The notes under the pieces were generated by a model that ran no database searches, was not told the origin of the DNA, and was given only the letters and a program-made list of their open reading frames with translations. Of a stretch of DNA of 27,854 nt, positions 1 through 5,870 are shown piece after piece. A program made the translations under genes and the position numbers. The DNA is taken from IMG/VR virus record IMGVR_UViG_3300008259_000439, positions 1 to 27,854 of that record; one strand, 5' to 3'. Position 1 is the stretch's first letter. Each line of letters begins with the position of its first letter. Source of the DNA: a virus.

Positions 1-177
1 ACCCGTCAAACTGATTTGAGCTAACAGGTGGTCATAAAACTTACCTCCAAGCAATGGTTGAAGTTGGATATCCTGTGCGATTCCAATCTCAGCTCTGATA
101 GCGTCAATATCAACGTTCTTGTTGATGTTGGTAAACGCTTTTAATTTATTCTCTGATATTAATAATTTGGTTGCCAT
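1..177 (-). CDS. Head-tail connector-like protein (DUF6712-like), 3' end outside window
   Basis: This reading frame starts at ATG 177 and is open for 59 codons to the window's left edge, so only the N-terminus is visible. It begins MATKLLISENKLKAF and continues with IDAIRAEIGIAQDIQLQPLLG. An N-terminus with 'I.IAQD..LQPLLG.K.Y..LL' resembles the small head-tail connector proteins (DUF6712 type) found next to portal or capsid genes of Bacteroidota phages; that assignment is from memory of the family. It lies three bases after the portal stop codon and is probably co-transcribed with it. The role would be in the neck, between the portal and the tail. Without the C-terminal part the family call is moderate; that it is a real gene is well supported by position and composition. 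Confidence 0.6.
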   Translation of the reverse strand, partial: MATKLLISENKLKAFTNINKNVDIDAIRAEIGIAQDIQLQPLLGGKFYDHLLAQISLTG

Positions 178-180
178 AGA

Positions 181-1341
181 TTACTGTAGTACTGGTGTGA
201 TTGGTTTATCTTCAACGATTGGTTTTTCAACAACATCTCCCACCTCAAAAATTGATAGAGGTTTGATTTCAAATGTAGTTGGTGTTTGGAATTTCATTGA
301 TACAAGTTTATTGAAACAAGGTAACATAGCATTTTGATATGGCATAATTACTGTTTTTCTGAAGTATTCTGTGTGTTCAACAATCTCATTTGCTGCACCC
401 AATTTACCCGCTGTGGCAATACCAAATAGTTCAAGTGATGATACTCTATGGGCGGAAGCAATTGAACGGATTATATCCTCGTAAATTGCTTGATAATAAC
501 CATCATTTGCTGAAGGTTGAATCTGAGTTACCTTTGGAGATAATTCAGCACTTTCTGAGAAAGAAATGATTGGTCTACCTGCGTTATTAACACTTGAATA
601 TTGTTCTTCCAACGCTCTTGTAATTAAACGTTGTTCTTCCTCGCCAGGAACCCCATTAACGAAGTCAATCCATAGTGATGGTAACATACCATTCTGAAGG
701 TTTCTTGCGTGGAATTCTTTGATGTTTACGTCAATCTCAATACTCGCAAGACCACCTGAATAGTCGGGGTGTGGATAATAAGAAAGATTCGGAGAATAAT
801 CCTTATAATAATAAATTTGAGATGGATTATCAGCATCTTGAGCAAACGAAGGGAATTCTTCAGGAATGTACTTTCTTGGATATGCCCAATCGTGTGAATA
901 ATAGTAACTATCAACTTCGTCAGTTTCAGGGTTAATTTTACCACTTCTAAGTTTTGTGAAATCAATGTGATAAATTTCTGCAATTGATTGTCTGTCTCTG
1001 CTCCATACCACATTCAACGCAAACCCACCAAATAAAACATAATCCAATGCACATTTCTTAAATACATCATATACGTTTTCTTTGTTATTGATTAGGTTAA
1101 CCGTTGCCATTGGGTTATTGAGAGATACTAAACCATCACCAACAATCTGATGTTGTTTGGCGGTTATAATTGCTTTGTGTATCGCACTGTTATTATATCG
1201 TGATACCAAATAAATTGGCATTAAATTGTCTTCTCCGTAATATACCCAAGGTTGTTTTTGTAAAACCTCTGAGAAGATTGGTAAAAAGGGTTGTTGTGTG
1301 AAGTTAACCCTTGCTAATTCGTATTTCTTTTTATTCTCCAT
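181..1341 (-). CDS. Phage portal protein
   Basis: The 386-aa product is read as the portal protein, the ring at the capsid vertex through which DNA is packaged and to which the neck attaches. Support comes from the overall sequence style: an early segment with QPWVYYGEDNLMPIYL, a following 'YNNSAIHKAIITAKQHQIVGDG', a central FGGFALNVVW stretch, and a helical region around residues 290-335 (YEDIIRSIASAHRVSSLELFGI). Such patterns are typical of portals from Bacteroidota phages, though shorter than many portals (400-550 aa). The start ATG overlaps the last base of the preceding gene's stop codon (position 1341), a layout that suggests translational coupling. Unusually, the gene is downstream of the capsid genes and far from the large terminase gene. 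The last 20 residues are rich in Pro, Val and Glu and look like a flexible tail. Confidence 0.75.
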   Translation of the reverse strand: MENKKKYELARVNFTQQPFLPIFSEVLQKQPWVYYGEDNLMPIYLVSRYNNSAIHKAIITAKQHQIVGDGLVSLNNPMATVNLINNKENVYDVFKKCALDYVLFGGFALNVVWSRDRQSIAEIYHIDFTKLRSGKINPETDEVDSYYYSHDWAYPRKYIPEEFPSFAQDADNPSQIYYYKDYSPNLSYYPHPDYSGGLASIEIDVNIKEFHARNLQNGMLPSLWIDFVNGVPGEEEQRLITRALEEQYSSVNNAGRPIISFSESAELSPKVTQIQPSANDGYYQAIYEDIIRSIASAHRVSSLELFGIATAGKLGAANEIVEHTEYFRKTVIMPYQNAMLPCFNKLVSMKFQTPTTFEIKPLSIFEVGDVVEKPIVEDKPITPVLQ

Positions 1342-1709
1342 TAGTCAATGTATATATAACTTTCGTTGTCTTCGTTATTTGAAATGTATTCAATGTACGA
1401 GTTATCTTCTGATGTTCCATCTAATCTTGCTAATCCTGTAAATACCAAATTGGTACCGTTACCAAATATTTGTAATTGATATTGTCCCTCATAGATTAAT
1501 GCTCCGTTACCTGTAAGATTTATTATAATCTCACAGTATCTATCATTCTCACCGAACTGTGCGGGATTTGATGTATTAACAGTATATGACCTTGTGTTTT
1601 GCGACAAAGTATGGGTAAAGGTTAATGTATAACCCGTAAAGTCGACCCTTGAATTGTTATTGATATTCAACACCAATTCATTTTGTTGATTGTTATTAAG
1701 TATAATCAT
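1341..1709 (-). CDS. Small structural-like protein of unknown function
   Basis: The product is 122 aa, rich in Asn, Thr and aromatic residues, with no signal peptide or membrane segment. Alternating hydrophobic and polar residues (YTLTFTHTLSQNTRSYTV, YEGQYQLQIFG) suggest an all-beta, Ig-like fold of about 100 residues. The acidic C-terminus (SEDNSYIEYISNNEDNESYIYID) is low in complexity. Its position, sharing one base with the portal start and sitting between a terminator and the portal, suggests a head or tail accessory role such as capsid decoration or an adaptor. No family was recognised with confidence. It appears to be the first gene after the terminator at 1764-1790, so it depends on read-through or on a promoter in 1710-1763 that I could not define. 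Confidence 0.55.
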   Translation of the reverse strand: MIILNNNQQNELVLNINNNSRVDFTGYTLTFTHTLSQNTRSYTVNTSNPAQFGENDRYCEIIINLTGNGALIYEGQYQLQIFGNGTNLVFTGLARLDGTSEDNSYIEYISNNEDNESYIYID

Positions 1710-1763
1710 AATTATCCCGTATATAATTAAATATAAAAATTCTTAAATTGAAATGGTACGTAA

Positions 1764-1790
1764 TAAAAAAGGGGACCGAAGTCCCCTATT
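1764..1790 (-). terminator. Rho-independent terminator with UUCG tetraloop
   Basis: On the minus strand the sequence reads AGGGGAC-TTCG-GTCCCCT followed by a run of T (TTTTTTATT). This is a perfect 7-bp GC-rich stem, an especially stable UUCG loop and a U-tract, which are all the parts of an intrinsic terminator. It lies about 28 bases after the stop codon of the 179-aa tail tube-like gene and before the portal pair, so it should end or attenuate the capsid and tail-tube transcript. Confidence 0.9.
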
Positions 1791-1817
1791 CCAACTTTCA
1801 ACAGTTGTAGTTTGGTA

Positions 1818-2357
1818 TTATCCAACAAAGGTATTACCTGAGAACACAGTAGCAAGTGTACCTGAGATTACTCTCGCCGGTACAGGTTCTTGTCCTGTGA
1901 ATGTCAATGTGAAACCATTCTTATCACCCAATGCAGTACCAGTTCCGGCGTTACCACCTGACAAGTACATACCATTTGTTTGACCCAATAGATACTGAGT
2001 ATCGTTTTGGTCAATTGCTATGATAAAGATTTCATCGTTTTGTGAAAGGATTTTTAGTGCGTTTCTTTTGTCCGCATCATATTTGTAGAAACTTGCGTTC
2101 ACCACTTGCTCAAAGAAAATGGTTCCGTTCTCGAAAGATTTCTGTACGTTTTGAGTTAAGTCAGAAGTATTTCTCTTCAACTCAAATGCGTAGAAACTTC
2201 CTGAACCACCGGTAGCACCTGTAATGGCATCATCGACATTGTATGCGACAGTACCAAAAGTTGCACCTGTTGAACCACCAAGAACGTATAGTTTTTTAAG
2301 ACCACCAATACTATCGGAACAACCTAACGCGATACCTTCAGAAATAAAACAACTCAT
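1818..2357 (-). CDS. Probable major tail (tube) protein
   Basis: The 179-aa product starts MSCFISEGIALGCSDSIGG and ends with GFTLTFTGQEPVPARVISG. This layout (an N-terminal 'GIALGCSDSIGGLKKLYVL', a middle 'ENGTIFFEQVVNASFYKYDADKRNALKIL' and a C-terminal 'ALGDKNGFTLTFTGQEPVPARVI') resembles structural proteins that follow the capsid gene in many Bacteroidota phages and are thought to form the tail tube. The size suits a tube subunit and the gene is directly downstream of the capsid gene, with its own A-rich leader and no Shine-Dalgarno sequence. A strong terminator follows it, in keeping with high expression of capsid and tube together. It could instead be a capsid accessory protein; structural class is more secure than the exact role. 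Confidence 0.6.
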   Translation of the reverse strand: MSCFISEGIALGCSDSIGGLKKLYVLGGSTGATFGTVAYNVDDAITGATGGSGSFYAFELKRNTSDLTQNVQKSFENGTIFFEQVVNASFYKYDADKRNALKILSQNDEIFIIAIDQNDTQYLLGQTNGMYLSGGNAGTGTALGDKNGFTLTFTGQEPVPARVISGTLATVFSGNTFVG

Positions 2358-2395
2358 ATTTTTATATTTTTTTTAATTTTTGTTTATTTTTATAA

Positions 2396-2416
2396 GGGGG
2401 AGGTTTTCCCTCCCCC
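2396..2416 (-). other. GC-rich hairpin between capsid and tail-tube genes
   Basis: A perfect 8-bp stem (GGGGGAGG / CCTCCCCC) with a 5-base loop (GAAAA on the minus strand) lies in the 75-base gap between the two genes. On the minus strand it is followed by TTAT and then a long A-rich leader, not by a T-run. It is therefore a poor classical terminator. It could be a partial terminator, or an mRNA stability or processing element that sets the ratio of capsid to tail-tube message. Confidence 0.65.
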
Positions 2417-2432
2417 ATAAGGTTTGGTTAGA

Positions 2433-3404
2433 TTATAGACCGTTTACAGCGAAGTATGCAGTAGAACCGAACTTAGCGATTTGTGCACCGTAGTTGTAGT
2501 TAGCTGCCAATCTGATTTCTTGGTTATCTCTTGAGAACCACATATCCAACTTCTCGTTAGAAAGTAAGTCGAAACCAACGAACATATACTTAGCAGGTCC
2601 GATAGAAACATAGTTATCAGTAATACCGATTGTAGGTACAACTTTAACGTTAGTGTTCGGATGGATAGCGTACATATTCATTTCAGAACCGATAGCTTGT
2701 GAACCACCAATGTAATTTTGGAAGTAGTTAGCTGCGGTTAACGCTTGTACATACTTACGGAAAGCTGGTACAGAACAGAAAACAACTAAATCGTCGAACG
2801 CTTGAGCGTCGTCAGCAAGAGCGTTTACAAGTTTGTCAACTTCCCAAATTGGGTTACCGTTAGTACCGTAAGCGATTGATGGGTTCCAAGCAGTACCTGA
2901 TACAGATACAGCTACACCAGTTTGACCTGAAGCGATAATAGTTTTGAAACCATCGAAACAGTCACCACCTGATACGGTAGCATTCCACAATTTAGATTCA
3001 ATTCTTTGCTGAATTTGCTTAGATTTAAGGTCACCAATCATAGTTTCCATTGGTACAGCTTCTTCCAACATACCAGGTTGTAACAACATTGACTGGTAAG
3101 TGTCATAAAGTGCGATAGGACACAATGATTCGTTAATTTTTTCAGGACAAGTTGTGATGTCTCTTTGTGTCCAAGTAGTTGTACCACTTGCAGACCATCC
3201 ACAAGCACCATCTTGGAAAGATGGAGCTGAGTCCAATAAGTTAAGAGCTTGGGTACCTTTGATACCTAAACGTACAGTTACATTTTGAGGAGTTGTAGCA
3301 CCAAGTAATGCTTTTGACAATACTGCTCCACCAACTTGGTCGGTGAAACCAGTGATTGAAGATACTACGTAGCTAAACTCACTTCTAGTTAATGCTTTTT
3401 TCAT
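2433..3404 (-). CDS. Major capsid protein
   Basis: The 323-aa product is read as the major capsid protein, the shell subunit with the HK97 fold. It starts MKKALTRSEFSYVVSSITGF, has a long helical middle (YDTYQSMLLQPGMLEEAVPMETMIGDLKSK at about residues 105-130, like the spine helix), and a C-terminal half with FRKYVQALTAANYFQNYIGG and a final beta-rich part (NYGAQIAKFGSTAYFAVNGL). Length and gene context (directly after a scaffold-like gene and a protease gene) support this. Codons are noticeably more regular and G/C-containing than in the fibre genes, as expected for the most abundant product. The leader is A-rich (CTAAAAAAGAATTAAA before ATG) and has no Shine-Dalgarno sequence. Sequence identity was judged by eye, so the family within HK97-like capsids is not named. 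Confidence 0.75.
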   Translation of the reverse strand: MKKALTRSEFSYVVSSITGFTDQVGGAVLSKALLGATTPQNVTVRLGIKGTQALNLLDSAPSFQDGACGWSASGTTTWTQRDITTCPEKINESLCPIALYDTYQSMLLQPGMLEEAVPMETMIGDLKSKQIQQRIESKLWNATVSGGDCFDGFKTIIASGQTGVAVSVSGTAWNPSIAYGTNGNPIWEVDKLVNALADDAQAFDDLVVFCSVPAFRKYVQALTAANYFQNYIGGSQAIGSEMNMYAIHPNTNVKVVPTIGITDNYVSIGPAKYMFVGFDLLSNEKLDMWFSRDNQEIRLAANYNYGAQIAKFGSTAYFAVNGL

Positions 3405-3433
3405 TTTAATTCTTTTTTAGTTTTAATTTTTAA

Positions 3434-4030
3434 TTATTCACCTCTAAGGGCCATAATCGTTTTAATTCTTGCATCCAATAAGGATTCAGGTTTATCTTTT
3501 CCGAATAATTCGGTTTTACCAGTTTTAATTTTAGAAGTGGCTGGTTCCTTCTTAAAGTTTTCGAAATCGTTTGATACAGCTTCCATCTTCTCTTCCATCT
3601 TTTTCATCTTGTCAGAGATTTTCTCCATCATATCTTTCAACAATGCATAGAGTTCAGCTACGTCAACTTTTTCTTCAACCTTTTCCTTGATTTCGTCAAT
3701 CACAGGAGTTTCGTCTTCGGCTTTCACCTCAACCTCTACTTCAGGTCCTTCCTCAACTTCAGGAGCTTCAATCTTAGCGATAACACCTTCTTTGGTTTCC
3801 ACTTTTGAACCATCTTCTAGTTCGTGAACACCATCGGGGGCCGGTAGCTCCCCTTCTTCTGTTACCACTACTACCTTCGCGCCTTCAACTGCAGATTCAC
3901 CTTCGATTTTGATTGCGGTTCCGTCCTTCAACTTTGCGTCCAAAAACTTCTCTTCAACAGTTTCAGAATAGAATCCGAATCTTTTCATCAAGTTTTTGAT
4001 TTCGCTAATTGCGGTTTTTTCGTTTGACAT
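3434..4030 (-). CDS. Scaffold-like capsid assembly protein
   Basis: The 198-aa product is very rich in Glu and Lys. Residues 30-85 hold a repeating beta-hairpin-like pattern (LKDGTAIKIEG, DGVHELEDGSKVETKEG). Residues 85-115 are an acidic linker (EVEEGPEVEVEVKAEDE). Residues 110-160 form a predicted coiled coil (KEKVEEKVDVAELYALLKDMMEKISDKMKKMEEKME). A basic C-terminal segment ends with RIKTIMALRGE. An acidic, helical protein with a charged C-terminus, coded between the head protease and the major capsid gene, is the usual picture of a scaffold removed by the protease during maturation. No catalytic motif is present. The role is inferred from architecture and position; a decoration protein is less likely. 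Confidence 0.6.
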   Translation of the reverse strand: MSNEKTAISEIKNLMKRFGFYSETVEEKFLDAKLKDGTAIKIEGESAVEGAKVVVVTEEGELPAPDGVHELEDGSKVETKEGVIAKIEAPEVEEGPEVEVEVKAEDETPVIDEIKEKVEEKVDVAELYALLKDMMEKISDKMKKMEEKMEAVSNDFENFKKEPATSKIKTGKTELFGKDKPESLLDARIKTIMALRGE

Positions 4031-4105
4031 AATAGTTTTTTTTATTGGTTTATTTATTACCTCTTAATAATATATATGAATTTATATTAATTTTACCAGA
4101 GGTTA
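4031..4105 (-). other. AT-rich gap with two-step inverted repeat
   Basis: This 75-base gap separates the protease and scaffold genes. It holds the outer pair ACCTCT (4059-4064) / AGAGGT (4098-4103) around the inner pair TAATATA (4068-4074) / TATATTA (4083-4089). The arms are short and the inner ones are pure A/T, so a stable RNA structure is doubtful. No TAnnTTTG motif is present. The part next to the scaffold start is an A-rich leader. Confidence 0.3.
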
Positions 4106-4975
4106 TTATTTATACTTTTTAAGTATCTGTGCAACTTGAGATAAGAATTCTCTTTCGATTGAGAACTGTCTGATTTCTTCAAAGTATCCACTTACAGAGA
4201 ATCCATTCAATTCACCACTTTTAACCTTATCCCATACCTCATCGTTTCTAACTTTCATTGATACAAACCAAGTTCCGACAGGTAAATCCTCATAACCGTA
4301 CTTGTTTGATTTATCTTGAGAATCTTCTTTAATCCAAGATTCAACAACATAAACATCCTTTGCTGCTTCACCATTGTGATTGGTATCGTTATTATCGATG
4401 TATTTGTATCTCATATATTTCTCAGCAATCATTTTGATTGTGTCAGAACTGAAATACACATAGTAAGGTTTACCACTGGCATCTTTCCTGAATATCTTTA
4501 AATCAGGAATCATTGCTGGTCCAACCACAATTCTTTTCTCATCATCCGTTTGGAACTTCTGTGATGACATCTTTTCCTTTTCGATTTGGTCAAGTTTCTT
4601 TTGTGCCCATTCAATACCCTCAGTTCCACCCCAAGCATCCCACATTAATCCACCACAACCTTCTTCGTAGGGTACATCTTTGTTTTGACGGTGACGTTCA
4701 AATGACGCCATTCTTGAGATTGTTTCCTCTGAGATGTTTTCGCCACCACACAATTGGCTTGCTCTCATTTTTCCAACGGGAGTTCCACAATCACCCCAAC
4801 CATTCTCCTCAGCAAATTTGATTGCTCTACAAGCATTGTTTTTTGCCGCATCGGGGTAATCATTATATGATTCAAATTCCTCTGATTTCTTTTTCTTCTT
4901 TCTTGGAACCTCATCAACAAATGGGGGTAATGTATTATCATATCCCAAATCTTCAGGATGTTTCTCACACGGCAT
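4106..4975 (-). CDS. XkdF-like prohead serine protease
   Basis: From ATG 4975 the product is 289 aa. Residues 35-130 form a Cys/Trp-containing N-terminal domain (FESYNDYPDAAKNNACRAIK, CGTPVGKMRASQL, GCGGLMWDAWGGT). From about residue 140 the sequence matches the XkdF-type phage protease family (Peptidase_S78_2): EKRIVVGPAMIPDLKIFRKD, then DTNHNGEA with a possible catalytic His (about 200), VVESWI with a possible catalytic Ser (about 213), LPVGTWFVSMKV and LNGFSVSGYFEE. The enzyme would cleave scaffold and capsid precursors inside the prohead. The frame is open further upstream, and a TTG start at 5068 would give a 104-base overlap with the previous gene. I prefer ATG 4975, with an 11-base overlap, as typical of coupled phage genes. 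The catalytic residues are assigned by analogy. Confidence 0.7.
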   Translation of the reverse strand: MPCEKHPEDLGYDNTLPPFVDEVPRKKKKKSEEFESYNDYPDAAKNNACRAIKFAEENGWGDCGTPVGKMRASQLCGGENISEETISRMASFERHRQNKDVPYEEGCGGLMWDAWGGTEGIEWAQKKLDQIEKEKMSSQKFQTDDEKRIVVGPAMIPDLKIFRKDASGKPYYVYFSSDTIKMIAEKYMRYKYIDNNDTNHNGEAAKDVYVVESWIKEDSQDKSNKYGYEDLPVGTWFVSMKVRNDEVWDKVKSGELNGFSVSGYFEEIRQFSIEREFLSQVAQILKKYK

Positions 4976-5717
4976 ATAGTATTTCAAATAATGGATAACT
5001 GAATTTCTCTTTTGATAATCCCAAGTTTCTTGCTGTACTTGGTGCCGCTCTACCTTCTTGTACCGCAACCAATGTTGGATTGGTAATGGTTGAAGGTTGT
5101 GGATAACCTATGATATCCGTTTCTGTCACCAATGAACTTAGAGGGAAATCACCTTCCAATGCTTTGTTCTTATTAACTGACGCTTTGTTTACAATATCAC
5201 CTGTTTTCTTATAACGAATCTTTGCCCATATGTGACGACAGTTATAACCACCTCTCCATACGATTGCTGGTGAACCAAAATCATTTACCAATGAATCCAT
5301 TTCCTCAACTCTCCATACGTAGTTCTTGTTGATTAAATCTTTACAGAAATCTCTTGTAGTATCAATAATAGCACGTTCCTTAATCTCAGGACGTAACATA
5401 TACTTATAACGGATTCTATACAGGGATTCGTCCCATTCACTATCGTTATTTGGGTTGGTGGCAAATCCCTCTTTACCGAAGTAATAAACATCATCTATCT
5501 CCCAACCATTATCTAATAGTTCTGTTTCATCTTGAGCAATTGCTGCAAGTTTCTCAAAGTAGATTTGGTCCTCACCTTCGGGGATGTGGAATTCTTCTTT
5601 TTCTTTGTTAAATGCAATCCAATTAACTTCTATTGCTGGTTCATCAACAAGAGAGATACTATCAATACCTGATAATTCATCCTCTTCGTCGATTCTAAGT
5701 TCAAATATTCTTTCCAT
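4965..5717 (-). CDS. MuF-like head morphogenesis protein with XkdF-type N-terminus
   Basis: The 250-aa product begins MERIFELRIDEED and has SISLVDEPAIEVNWIAFNKE at residues 20-39, a segment usually seen at the start of XkdF-like phage proteases. Residues 100-170 (YRIRYKYMLRPEIKER, TTRDFCKDLINKNYVW, VWRGGYNCRHIWAKIRYK) resemble the C-terminal part of the phage Mu F / SPP1 gp7 head morphogenesis domain, with its conserved RGGYNCRH motif. The remaining 80 residues look flexible. It would be a minor head protein that enters the procapsid. The protease core itself is in the next gene, in the +1 frame, so the two genes look like a split version of one longer protein. The start ATG at 5717 is clear and lies 17 bases after the preceding small gene. 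Confidence 0.55.
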   Translation of the reverse strand: MERIFELRIDEEDELSGIDSISLVDEPAIEVNWIAFNKEKEEFHIPEGEDQIYFEKLAAIAQDETELLDNGWEIDDVYYFGKEGFATNPNNDSEWDESLYRIRYKYMLRPEIKERAIIDTTRDFCKDLINKNYVWRVEEMDSLVNDFGSPAIVWRGGYNCRHIWAKIRYKKTGDIVNKASVNKNKALEGDFPLSSLVTETDIIGYPQPSTITNPTLVAVQEGRAAPSTARNLGLSKEKFSYPLFEILYAV

Positions 5718-5734
5718 ACTAATAAATATATATT

Positions 5735-5869
5735 TTAACGTCTTCCACCTTGCCCACGATAATTTCTTTCCTTTTTATCGTGTTTATTGAATGATTTCTT
5801 ACGTTTACCGGTTTTCTTCTTACCGAAGGTTATTTTAACTGAGTTTCCTACGTTCTTTTTAGTTGCCAT
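5735..5869 (-). CDS. Very small basic protein (44 aa), unknown function
   Basis: A 44-codon frame starts at ATG 5869, one base after the tape measure stop codon, and ends in TAA at 5735, filling nearly all of the gap before the MuF-like gene. The product begins MATKKNVGNSVKITFGKKK and ends KERNYRGQGGRR. It holds about 20 Lys or Arg residues and only one acidic cluster, so it should bind nucleic acid or an acidic partner such as the scaffold. There is no cysteine and no membrane segment. Tight fit between neighbours, an ATG start and a non-random composition argue that it is real. I recall similar tiny Lys/Arg-rich proteins in related environmental phages but cannot name a function; capsid-internal DNA binding or head assembly is a guess. 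Confidence 0.65.
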   Translation of the reverse strand: MATKKNVGNSVKITFGKKKTGKRKKSFNKHDKKERNYRGQGGRR

Positions 5870-5870
5870 A

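Noticed and set aside
4975-5068. TTG start at 5068 for the protease gene
   Set aside because: It needs a rare start codon and a 104-base overlap; ATG 4975 gives a normal 11-base overlap. The upstream stretch was kept only as part of the split-gene finding.
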